NCBI GenBank assembly: GCA_027574665.1
Contig: CM050657.1
Location: 23,538,700 to 23,602,699, forward strand
DNA: 64,000 bases
DNA from: Rhynochetos jubatus
Lineage: Eukaryota; Chordata; Aves; Eurypygiformes; Rhynochetidae
Direction of reading: 5' to 3'
The translations under genes and the position numbers were made by a program. The notes beneath the pieces are model-generated. The model saw only the letters and a program-made list of their open reading frames with translations. It searched no databases and had not been told where the DNA came from. Shown in pieces: positions 36,401-48,650 of the stretch (position 1 is its first letter; each line of letters begins with the position of its first letter).

Positions 36401-39400
36401 GGGCAGAGCACTGGGGCCAGCTGACCCTGTGCTTCTTCCCAGCCTGCCGGCACTCCGGGCAGGGAAACCCTCGAGCAGACTTCCCGCCGGTGGCCACGCA
36501 GGGGACCGCTGGTGGCACATGGGTGCTGAGATGTCACCTGCACTGCGCGGCTGTGCAGCATTACCTCACCTTCCAAAACCAAAGGTTTCACTTGCTCAAG
36601 CAGACATCAGCGCGTGCAGGCGCTGCCGGTGCCGTTGCCGTCCCGGTCGGGTTTCTGCTGGCGTGTGCAGCGGCATGGGGCAGAATCTGGCCCCTGAGCC
36701 CCACGGCTTGTTTGTTTGTTGTCTCTTGGCTTGCTCTTCACAAATATTTTCATCCATCTGAACCACAGATTATTGCTTACAGCTTTGCCGTTTGGGTTTG
36801 TGATGAGCCTGCAAATGCCAGCCTGTGTTTGCTGGAGATAACCAGGGCACTTTTGTGCTCAGTGGCCTTATCATTCACTCTCACGCTTTTGTTTCAGGGC
36901 TTTGTTTGTCTCCCATCTTCCCTTCGGGCTATGGTGCCTTTTCCAATATCTCTGAAAACAACTGACTTCATGTCTTGGGCGTTTTTTAAAGTTGTTTCTG
37001 AATGCAGGGACGTGGCCCCTCTGCGCCTGTTCCTGGGCGATGGCTTTTTGGCTCAATTAAAAACATCGTGACGTGTCCCCAGCAGACCCTGCCACCAGCC
37101 TGGCAAAGCATTTTCTACCTTGATAGCATTTTCTGGTTGGCATGTGTGAAGGGTTGTCACAGCGTTGCCTTTCGGAGCAGTGTGCTCAGGCTGCCTTGTA
37201 ATGACTCCAGAACGCAGAGCGCGCCTGGCTCTCTGGGATGGGAAGAACAGCCCCGAGGCCACTGCTCCAGCTAAGCATTTCTTTAAGATTTGAGATTACC
37301 TGCTTTTTGAAGTGGAATAAATACAATTAAGTTAACCATAGGGACTCTCTTCTTCTCTCTTCCCTCATCAGACCCCTACCACCTCACGCAGGACACTGGG
37401 TCCCCTTGGCTGTGTGGGTCCATGGGCCCTGGCTCTCCAGCTTCCCGTAGCAGCTCTGTCACCTCCAGGGAGGTTCCCTACACACTTATCAAAGAGGCAT
37501 TGACCATGTTGCGACGCCCCAAAGAAATGTTCTTCCCCTGTCCTGTTTATTTTACCCAGCTTCTCTGAATTTGTTCACGACTCTTCCTGCTGTCTCCTAC
37601 ACTGTTCACCTTCCTTCCCTTGGGTGTATTTAGGTTTTGGTGGCGTTCAGCTCCATCCTCTCTGTTTCGGCTGTCTGACCTGTTGCCTCCTCTGCAGCCT
37701 CTCTTGCTCCTGAACACGGGAATCTGCTTTCCCAAGAGCATCCCCTGTATCATCCTCTCCTCTTTAAGCAGGGAAGTCAGGGAGCTAGCAGTTGCAGCAG
37801 ACAGACTGTGGAGGTTTCTTCTCATGGCAAAACTTCCTGTTCCCAGTGAACCTGGTTTCAAAGGTGGAGGTCTGTTGCTAACTCCTTGCAATAGACGGGA
37901 ATTTACCCGCAGTCACCGCTCTCTAAGAAGGCTGTTAAAATGCTGTTGATGTGTTACAAACTAGAAGCTGTCTTTCATAAACCTGATGAAGTTTTGGTTA
38001 TGTCCTTTTATTACTTGTTGTCACTTCAGTATACCACTTACATGAACCTTTCGGCTTTTGGTGTCCGTTGTAGCCACCTGTGACTTGGTTTGGGCACGGG
38101 ATATGGTCCAAATGTGTATTTCCTGAAGCAATGCCTTTCTAAGAACACAGGAAGCTTCACGGAGGTGAGATTGGTTGTTTTTATCCCTAGAGGGAGTCAG
38201 CTGAAGCTTCCAGTGCGGAGAACAGTTTGGCACTTGCCTCATCACCAGAGCCGCCTCTTATTCTAAGAACAGGGGGAAATAGGTCTGTTCTGCGTGCTTG
38301 TTTAGCTGTGAACACAGGCAAAGGACTCCATCCTTTTATTTTCCATAGAAAAGGAACTTACTCTTGTTTCTGACTTTTCTTTGAGCTGTCTACTTTAACC
38401 ACTCCCCCAGGTTATGTCTAGGCATCGAGGCGACATTTCTCAGGGGGTGGGCACATTGGGCAGGCTGGTTAGGGTCTCACATTTGGTTGTCCCTGTATAA
38501 AAGCTCCTGCACAAGTTTCCTGACCCTTTAGTTTCTCTTAAATCCAAAATGTTTCAAACTTTAATCTATGAATGCAGTATCTTTAAAATCCACGTAGCAC
38601 AGTACAATAACCCGCTTACTGTTCTCCACTTAACTTCAGAGCAGATCTACTGCTTCTGATCTAGAGGTATTAAATAAAAAATGTGGCTTTTATTCATCTT
38701 CCCTTTCAGGCTCCATCTGCCTCCTTGAAATCTGAAGGTTTTGCTTGAATCTTTTCCAGCTGTCAGAAGTGTCTTGGGGAGCCTGAGGTAGGTTAGGTTT
38801 TATGGCTACTCCTCCACACTCAGCACCTGCCCCCTCTGCTTTTCCCACCTATTTCCATCTTCTGAGTTTAGACCTGTCGTGGCACCACAGTCACCAGGAA
38901 GGACTTCCCAATGTGATTAGGATAATTAATGAATATACTATAGGGAAAGACTTGCATGTTTCTCTTGGGCTGCTGCTACTTTAATAACAACAGCTGCTCT
39001 AAACCTGAACCACCTTTCAGCTGGAGCCTTCCAGCTTCTGTAATGCAAACACCTCACAGATGGGGCTGCAAACAACAACCCCTTCTATAAATCCATCCTT
39101 ATGGATCTCTGGCCCTTTTGCTAGGCTCCAGTGAGTAAATGCACATGGATAAGGGAATAAGACCAATGACTGCAGGTGGCCCTTTGCCAACACACTCAAA
39201 GAAGACTTGAGAAAAGTTTGTCTTTTCTTCCAAGGAAAGTGCTCCCTCAAGCACTTTCAAGCCAGCTCCCTCTTCCAAAACAGACACACGGAAGGGCCCT
39301 GATTCTCATCCCTCTTCGTGGCAAAGGCTTCTGAGTGGACATCTTGCCCTTGGTGACATTTGGCTTCACCACCCCTTTGCAGTAAACCAAAGCTGAGTCT

Positions 39401-42400
39401 CCCACCAGGGGATGCACCCTGCCACCGTGAAAACAGGAAGTGGTAAAAGGCCACCTCTCTTTATGGCTCACTTGACTGTTGAGAAATAGAAACAGTTATC
39501 TGCTGTGCTTATCTAATAGTGAGTCTTTTGCTTCCTGTATTATTGTAGGAAATGCAGAAATCACCTTGTGAACCTCATTTCCTTGAGTTCTCCTCAATTC
39601 ACAGCTTCCCCTTCACACCCAGCTGTAAGCAGCTCTCGGGTCACATCCTACTTTGAACTCAACGCCTTGGAAAAGAAGAGCTGCAGGAGATGTGGGATGA
39701 GGGTGGTGAGGGATAACTCCCCTTTAGAGCTGTGGTGATTGTGGATTTGCACTCAGTGTCTGTACAGCAAGAGGTGGAAGGATAAAACTGCAGAATGGGC
39801 TGAGAGGACCGCTACCATGAATGGTCTCATTTGCATCCACTGAGGTGTTGAGGGGCAGAGCTGGGGCTGGGGCCAGCACACCTCAGCGTGCCGGCGTCAA
39901 GGGAGCGGGCAGACCGCTGAGACAGCTCCTGTGGCCAGCCCGCAGGCTTCCGACACCCCAAAGGGTACCCTTGAGGACTGGAGTAGCCAGGCTTGGTCTG
40001 AGCTCTTCTCCTGTAAAGTGTTCAGAAACATGCATGTTCTCTTCTTCTCTGGTCTGGGAGATTTCTGAGCAAGTAAAGGTGGTGGGGGATGCAGGAGAGG
40101 GGAGAGCTGTGTTCCCTGTGCTCTGAGCCAGGCAGCCTGCAAGGGCAGACCTTCTGGCCCCCTCTTCTAATTAGCAAGTCAGTCACAACACTACCTTTTA
40201 AGGGGAAACCTCATCCCTGGAGGTCCTGTGCTCCAGAGAGAGAAGACCGATGTAATACCTCTAGGGACAATTAAGGTGTTAAATTCATGAAAGGCAAACA
40301 TGAACATGGCATTAAAAATGAAACATATCAAGAAAGAATGGGCCAAGCAGGGAGTACCAAAAAAACTGGTGAAAAAAAATAGGTAGAGCAATCATGAAGA
40401 AATATGATCCTACGCATCCAAATGATGGTAGAGGAGTAGGGTTAATGTTAGCACTATGAAAAATTAGGTGAAAGTAGTCGCAGCCAGTCTTGCGGGAAGC
40501 GGTGGGTGAGATGGAGGCTGTTTTAAGAATGAACTGAAGTTCCTCTGAGGGACCACTCATGCCCCAGTGTCTGGAGAGTGAAGCAGGGTGGGAAACGGGC
40601 AGGGAATTGAAGATATTTGTTATCCTCCTCAACTTCAGAAAGATCCCTTTTTCAGTTTCCAAGGGGGGACTACAGAAAGAGCAGCAGCAATCACACACAC
40701 GGTGCTCCTAGTGTGATAATTACAACCAGAGATGTGCAGGGTGGGAGGCTCTTGCAGTGCTCAGCGGGTCGGAAAGGGGGTGATGGTTTTAAGCCAACAC
40801 CAAGAGGAGCCGGTATCTTTGTTCAATTTTTTTTCCCATGATGTGTTTAAACCCTCCACATCAGGTGGTCCCTCCTCTGTATGAGGAGGCGCATCCTCGC
40901 TGCATGAGAGCTGCCGAGGATGACGCACGACACGTCCTCGCCCTGCCCTGCCGCGGGTCCAGCCGAGCTGAGCCGGCAGCTACGAGTGAGGGGACAAAGA
41001 GCAAAGGGTTGGTGCTCCAAACCAAGGTGTGCAGCTGCTTTGCGGGCATGGCTGTCTGCAAACACGTAGTCATGCTGTACAGCGCAGGGCAGGCTGGTGG
41101 CAACCAGGTGGTGCTTTGAACGCGACCCTCCGTGCCAGAGGCCAGACAAGGCTGTGGGCTGGAGAGCTCTTGGTACCAAGGCGGTTTGAACAGATAACCA
41201 CCAGCAGCTTACCCCCCTGCAGCCAAAAACAAGGCAGCTTAGAAGAGCCTTCCGGTAAGCAAAGGGAGCTTTGAGCCCTAACTGGTGACACCAACCCTCT
41301 GCTCTCCTGCCTTTGCTACCACACTAGCAGAATAACGGGGATTTTGCTTCTCCTGCACCTCAGTACTAATTGGAAAGTTGAGTTTCTTGAGCATTGTGCA
41401 CAAAAGCAGCGAGGTGCTAAGGGCTACCAGCTAAGAAGACACTGCGTGAATGCTTGGGAGGCATCTGCAGGCTCTCACTTGCACACTCCTAAAGCAAACT
41501 TGAGCAAATGGCTTGAATGAAGCGTGTTTAGGAGGGAAGGCTGCATCCCAAGTGTTTTGCTTGTGACTGTATTTTTACACTGGCAAATAAACTGGAGCTG
41601 GTATAAGTCATTGCTTGGAAACTCCTGTGTGTGTTACCAACCAGTGATATCTTTGCTTGCCCTGACTCCTTGTTTATCTGGGAAGGTCAGAGAAGGATCC
41701 TCTACTCCTTCAGCAGCATAAACATCACTTATCTCTTGCCTCAGCTGCATGCTTTCCAATGGGCTGTGAATCCCTGGAGTTGTTCCAGTGCTTTTAGGGG
41801 TACCATGCTTTTACGATAACTGCTCTGGTGCTAGTGCTCATCCCTCAGAGCAGGGTTTGCCATCCGCAGCATTCAGCAGCACTGCCCTACAGCTAGTTGC
41901 CAGAGCTCTCCTCTGGACCTTAAATCCTCCTGTACCAGCATGGGGAACAGTCCCTCCTGGAGCCAGGACAACCGGCTGAAGCCAATCCCTCATCATGCTC
42001 CCCTGCAGCACCCCCTCACCCGCTTTGGGACGAAGGGGAGTGTGCAGGGATGTGGAAGGACCAAGGCACGGGCAGCCTGACCGTCTGCCTGTGGGTTGCA
42101 GGGCAATGGGAAGAGGGAAGGTTTTCTTTGGATCCTGGCCCCTGGGTGTAACCAGTATAACCTAGATCTCAAATATTTTACTTCAGTTACTTTGATTAGC
42201 TAACCTGCTGGAGTCTCAAAGGGAAGCGCTGAGTATCTGCTGGGTGTGCGTGCCGCACCAATCGTAAGGTGTTAGTGGAGCCACGCTTTGACAGGGGGAT
42301 TAAAAACCTGCCTGGATGTGCTGCTCTTCTTTGTTTATTCAGTTTTTGTCACCTTTGCTTTCCCAATCTTTTTCTGAGAAACCCAGCAGTCACATAATAA

Positions 42401-43374
42401 CAAGTGCTATTGGGTGAGTCCATTGCAAGCAGTAATGACAACGGTAAAAGACTGCTATTTCTCTAAAAAAGCATGCACGCTGTGAATTTTAAAGAGAGAA
42501 AGCTTTGATTATACTGCTCGTGTAAGGGGCAGCATTGGGGAATTGTCTGGGAGCGGTGGGCAGGAGGTGCAGCCCCTTGAGGCAGAGAGGATCCTGTTCT
42601 TGCTGGTGCGAGTAGAACGGCACCAGCCCGCGGCGTGCCAGACCCAAACTGGTTGGTGATTCTGCAATGCTGAAATGGTATGGAGGCCAACCCTGTATTC
42701 CCTCTGCTGCTGGTAGAGGCTGAAAAGGAACAGCCATTGGCTTGGGGGATGCTACTGCTTTACATAAATCTGTTTGTCCTGCACTCTTAACTGGCACCAT
42801 ACAGGCAGCGAATGCCACGGCAGAGGTGGGTACCGGTGGTTGGGAAGGCGTCTGTGTGCTTAGGTTCATTCCTACAACCAGGCTAGAGCAGCAAATATGT
42901 CTGTAGCTGCGTGGCGTTCCTTGTCAGAGTTGTGGGAGTCGCACGGTTGTGACAACAGGCTTCTCCCCTCAGAGTATTTTGGAAATCAGCCCCAAAAAAG
43001 GGCATCTTGGTGTTGAATTACAGTAATGGGCTGGCAAGCTGTCCTGACAACCTCCATGCTGTGCTTCTAGTAGAAAAAAAAAAAATCTAGATATTTTATT
43101 AAATCACAAGGTTGCAAGGCTCAAGGTGAGGATGGTCTCAGTCCCCAGTTTGTCACATCAGGACTTGGTTGGAGTAAATTCTACCGTGGTGCTACAAGTG
43201 CAGCCAAGTGCCACGAGCATCGGCACTCCTAGCAAGTGCCTTTCCAGGCACTGCTGAAATAGAAACTTGAGTGATCTCTTTTTAATCCTGTTTTGAAGGT
43301 AGATTAGTCAGCCTGCCAGGTCGTTGAGTCCTGTTGGACAACTTGCCTTCCCTCCTGTACTTTCTGAACTGAGG

Positions 43375-43438
43375 ATTGAAGGTATCTGCCATTGAAGGTA
43401 TCCGTCGTTGAAGGTATCTGCCACTGATGGTACCTGTG
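43375..43438 (+). repeat. 16-bp tandem repeat, four copies
   Basis: Four 16-bp units run in register: ATTGAAGGTATCTGCC, ATTGAAGGTATCCGTC, GTTGAAGGTATCTGCC and ACTGATGGTACCTGTG. The first three differ by one to three bases and the fourth is more diverged. This is a small minisatellite with no coding context. Confidence 0.9.
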
Positions 43439-46400
43439 TAGCATGGGCACAGGGCATGCTGTAATCAGCATTTCCAGCAGTCTTACAACAACCTCTTCTT
43501 GTGCTTCTTTAGGACACCAACACCAAGACTGAATATGAAAGAATTTTATTTGTAGGTCTTAACATCCCCCAAAGAGCTCCAGAATGCTCCAGAATCAGAA
43601 AGGCTTAAACTTGTGTTTCCAATCAACTATCACAAAATCGGGGACTGAAACCCACTCACTACCCCACCAGTTCTCTGGAAATCTTAAAAATGCAGAATCT
43701 GTGGCAAGTTGCTTTGTTGAGCAATACCTTCCTGTGGCTGTGGCCGAACTTCTCATGCACATGAGCCTGGATCAGTACACGTTAGGGCCATAAAATCTGT
43801 CCCTGAGCTTCCACATTTGCTGCTAGAAAATGCAGTCAATTGGCTTGTATATGAGTTCAGGATCTCAAGACGCAAAGCGTGTAAAGGATGCAGGTAAGCA
43901 TATGATAATTAAACTAGACCCAGGAGAACCAAGGGGAAACTGCTAACTTTCAGTGTGAATGACACCTGGAGACAACATCCAGCCTCCTCCCTGCTAGGGA
44001 CGGTGGAAGAGCCATGCCCTTCCCAGCACAGCATTGCAGAACATCATGTAGCTGATCACTTCAGAAACAGGTTTTGCACTTTCAAACACTCAAAGCACCG
44101 TTCTGGATTTAAAAGAAAGAAGGGGTCGTAGAGTAACACAGAGTTTGCAGAAACAGGCAGGAATGGCACACTTTTGGACCTTTTAAGGTCAGTTCGCTTG
44201 TCATGAGTTCACTAAAAAGAAAGGTAAGCAATGATTTCTTTTCTTAAAGCTTGTCTAACACATCCTATCATTTCAGCCCTGCTGTAGTGAACCAGACAAC
44301 TCAGTCAGCATGAGAACAGGCCGCAGAGGTGTGCAAGCCTGTGCAGTGCCCCTCATCGCTGGCTGTCTTGGCTACGGACGAGGAACTGGGAGAGGTGATG
44401 CCTTCTGGTAAGCAGAGCCAAAATCTCTGGTCCAGCCCAAAGCACTCCCCCTGCACGCTGTGATTGCAGCGTGGGTACGAAATCACTCTATGGTCCAGAT
44501 GAACCTGGAAACGGTGGTTTCTGCTGAGGCTGCCTTTCTCTGTTCAGTGAGTGCTGAGTTTTGATGCATCTTTAAAGGTTTCTTAGAGTTACTGCATTGA
44601 GTTCAGCTCAGAGAAGCTCCTCATTCTTCAACTCTGCACGTACACACACCAGGTAGAGCACGAAAAGCTATGCTGGATGCACTGTTTCTTAATTCTGGGC
44701 TGGGCTGGAACATCTCAAGAGGAGGAGACTCACGGAGCCCTCTTGCATCTGCCTGGGACTCTCAGGAGCAGAGGGGATTTGCATGTCCAGGTGAGAACTA
44801 CTTGAAAATGTTTTGTTGAATTTATTTTTCAGTTAATGAAGATTTTGCTGAGTGGGTCTTGGTTTTTTTTTTTTCTTTTTCCCTAACAAACTTAAGAAAA
44901 ATATTTTTATTAAATTATACCAATAAAACCCCTCCAAATTCAGCTCTTTCCATGTTGGAGTTCTTGGTTTTCATTAAAACCTTCTGTTATCACTAATGGC
45001 AGGCGCCAATAGGGTTGGCTGCAGTGTTTGATCCTTTTTTCAGGGGTCTGACTCTGGAGTGCCTTGTAATGAAACGGTTTAGTGCACAGTCTATTTACCA
45101 TAGAGTGACAATCAAACAGGATGACTCAGCCAGCCCCAGAACAAGCTCATTTGATTTTCGAGCCATGTGGTTTGTTTCACAGCGGGACAAGAGAACAAAA
45201 TTAAAACTTGCCTGTAAAAGCAGTTTCTGGCTTGGAATATTCCTCTGGAGAAGAAAAAAATGACCCTGAAAAACTTCTGACATGGCCACAGTGCCCTGAT
45301 ATGCTTTTATCTTTGACCCATGATGGTTTCCAGTACAGAAAGGAGAGGCAAGGGATTCAGTGCCATGCAATTCCCCTTCCCAGGGAAGACTGTTGCTTCC
45401 CCCTGCCCAAAAAAAACACAAAACCAAACACTAAGAAACCCCACGCAGAGGTGGCCACAGCCTGTGAAAGCTCTTCACTTACTTCGATGCAAAGTCAGGC
45501 AGATTTGGGCTGATTTTGCACAGAAGCAAACTAAGGGCTGCTCTCTGGTCCCAGGGATGCGGGCAGAGCAGGCAGGCTGCGGGCAGCTCCTTCTGCAACG
45601 GCTGTCTGAGCGTGGTCTGCTGGAGCAGCAGGAGTGACTGCAGGAATATTATTTACCAAGGCCTGGATTACCATAACAAAAGCGAAGTTTTGGGACTAGC
45701 TTAAAGCAAAGCCTGACTGGGGTCCACTGACGGTCCCATCTCAGATGTGATGGCGGCACTCCCGTGTCTGCGGAGTGAAGGGCAGCTCTTATGCAGGCAG
45801 AAAGTGTTTAAAGGATGCTCACCAACCTCTGGCGACCCAAAGGAACCAATACTGACCGTGTAGCAGCTGCAGGCAACTGCAATCTTCCTACTAGCCTGGA
45901 AAAAACAAGAATCCATGAGAAATACAAGAGAAGTCTGCAAGGAGGAGTGAATTGCCCATGAGCCCGAGCTGGGGGACGCCGATCTTGTCCAAGGAAATTT
46001 CTCTCGCTCATCCTTGACCTCCCAGACTGTTGGCTCTGACCCAAGTAAGATCTCCTCCTCCAGAACACTGATGGAGCCGTGGTACGCCTCACCTCCAGGA
46101 AATGAGTTTGTGAAAAATTACCAGCCCTCCCCCGTCCCTTTCTGCTTGTAACAGTGATGCACGGGAAAACCCGAATACCTCCTGCTGTTACCTTGGCAGG
46201 TTTATAGCTTGCAGTGGTTGTGGGACAGGACATTCTTCCAGAATTATGACATTGCTTTAGATGTTTAAGAGGTAATTTAAAGATGTTTCAGTTCCATTTT
46301 GAATTGAGCCAGCCTACAAACTGCTTTTCGGAGGACAGCAGGTTCTGTAGCAATAACAAGGACCTCAACTTCCCCTGCTGAGGTTGTGTAACCTGCACGA

Positions 46401-46491
46401 TCCTTTTTTTTTTTTTTTCAGAAAAGGAATTCCTTGTTTTCTTAGTTAAAAGGGCTAACTTACCCTTTTTTAATACCATAATCAAGGTAGT

Positions 46492-46538
46492 GGGGGGGGG
46501 GGGGGAGGGGGAGGGGGAGGGGAGAGGGGAGGATGGGG
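46492..46538 (+). repeat. G-run minisatellite with quadruplex potential
   Basis: A run of 14 G is followed by GGGGGA-type units and GGGGAGAGGGGAGGATGGGG. At least four closely spaced runs of four or more G are present, satisfying the usual G-quadruplex pattern. A 16-base T tract lies about 80 bp to the left (near 46404-46419). Confidence 0.85.
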
Positions 46539-48329
46539 AAGTCATTCGTATAATCTGGTTCTGCTAAACTTGAAACTGTATGAGTTCCTCTCTTACCTAA
46601 ATGTCATTTTTCTTCCTCATTTTATCCTTCAAGGAGCTGAAGACATTAGCAGTGCACATAATCGTGTTAGGATGCTGATCGCAGGGATCATTCTAGATGT
46701 TTATTGATTCGAACCTTCTTTCCTGTGTGAAGAAAACAAAGAAAATGCTACCTGCAGTTGGATAGTCACTACTTTTAGCCTGGCTGGCACGTAACACCAA
46801 AGGGAGTGGTGCGATTTTTCTCGTCTGTGAGCTGCTCTGCATCACGGGCTGGCTTTGGAGCAACCCCTTCTGTGCCCGTCTGGGAGGAGGTTGGAAGTGA
46901 GGTTGGAGTGTCTGTGCATACTCTGCTCCACCCCACTGCTGTGCCCACGGGATTGCTGTAAAACAATAACCACAGCCCAGTGAGATTATAAACCAGTACA
47001 CATGGGGTTGTGCTGTGCCCAGGGCATGGCATGGGGTCACAGCAGCAGAGGACCCATGTCATTAGTCACCCTGACCACAACCACATCTGCAAAACCCCCA
47101 GCTCCCATGGCTTGCCACGCTGGAATTTGCTCGTACCATTCATCGGGGCTGAATCTTGCCATCAATCCAGCCCCCTGCCCAGAGCCTGGTAAGACTCGGT
47201 GTCCGGACAGAGCAAAGGATGAACACTGCCTTTACAATGTTTTGGGTGTTTAAACTGATACCTTGCACAGAAGCGACCCTGGCAGGGAAGCAGCAGGCAG
47301 CTGAGCTGTGTCCCAGCTCAGGATCCGGCCTCCTCTCCCTCCTCTGGTGGATGAAAGGAAGATGCAAGTTCACAGGCTGCTGTACCATCCTAACCTGCCT
47401 ACTTCCGTAGATAGAAATTGGAGAAGAAAACACGCCCCACAGGCTGCTGGGGTTCCTGCTCATCCGTTCCTGGGCAGAATCCTGGCTCCAAGTGAGATTT
47501 TGCTTTCTGTAGCCACTCAGTGGCACAGAATTTTCTAGCAAAGAAATGGATCCGACTTTTTTTAGCTCCGGCTGTGTGTGAACTTGTATTTGTAACGTTG
47601 TCTGCAACTGCAACCTGAGACAATTGAACCTGCCTAATTGCTGCTGTATGTACACCCTGCACGCGTGCCAGTGCAGATTATACATCTTCCCTCCCCTTTC
47701 CGTTGCTGCCTGGGGTCTGCCATTTCTCTACCAGTTAAATGTGTCATATTTTTATTGGATAGCAACGACCCAATTTATCTAAGAAGAGATAAATACAACA
47801 CGGGCAGAATGGATCGTGGGCTCTGGTAGGCTTGGTCAGCCCCAGGTGACTGTAGGTGGCCAAGGGATGAAGCACCGTGGCCTCACTCTTGTTTTTCTTC
47901 TCTTTTGCCTGGAAAGTGCACCCATGGAAATTCACAAAACAAGATTCATCCTGCCTGTGCAAGAATCCAGGATCCTGAACGGGCAAGGAGGAGGAACGTG
48001 CCCAGGAGGGCGAGGGAGCTGAGTGGCACTGTGCTCTGCTCTGCCCAACATCCCTCCCTGAGGAGGGGGCTGGCTGCTGATGCTGCCCAGGGAGGTCTGG
48101 TGAGGGGCTGGCCAGGTGCAGGTTTTACTGCAAAAAGCCTTGGAGAGCACAGTGCGTGCCAGACTGAACGCGAGGCGGTAACAGCCCTCTCCGTGAGGAG
48201 GGCAACTGAAAGGGAGAATACAGACAGAAGTGCAGGTGTATAACATCATGCAACCTTTTCCCTCGGCTCAGGGTAGGGTGGGCTTCAGGACAGACACCAG
48301 ACATAACACCTGACTGGAGATGAACCAGA

Positions 48330-48650
48330 GATTGGCAGCAAGAAGAACTGGAGAACTTGGAAATGTGACCTATGTGGCCAGGCTGAGCAAACTGGCTTGG
48401 GTAATCCAGAGGAAGGAAGACGAAAGAAACTAGTTAAGCCTTAAAGTATATAAAAGACTACCACAGAGCAAGGCAGCAAATTGTTCTCCCTGGAGAAAGC
48501 AGAAAAATTACAATAATAGAGACTTTTGAAAAGACATTGCGAGAAACTTTCCAACTGCAGGGTAAACAAGCCCTGGAAAAGATATAGATTGGGACACCTC
48601 CATCAACAGATGCTCTTAAGCCCAAGTTAGACAAACCTCTGTCAAGAATG
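48330..48650 (+). mobile_element. Old CR1 LINE remnant, 3' region
   Basis: Several words match the 3' end of ancient archosaur/turtle-type CR1 in order: CCAGGCTGAGCAAACTGG, GCAGCAAATTGTTCTCCCTG, a degraded body with AGAAACTTTCCAACTGCAGGG, GGGACACCTCCATCAACAGA, and finally AAGTTAGACAAACCTCTGTC. The copy is 5'-truncated, strongly diverged and lacks an intact terminal repeat. It carries no open frame. Confidence 0.75.

Noticed and set aside
40200-40235. CATCCCTGGAGGTCCTG, resembling a CR1 word
   Set aside because: Only one short word matches and the flanks do not continue the CR1 consensus.
47140-47685. 181-codon minus-strand frame
   Set aside because: No domain, no splice context, unremarkable composition; treated as chance.
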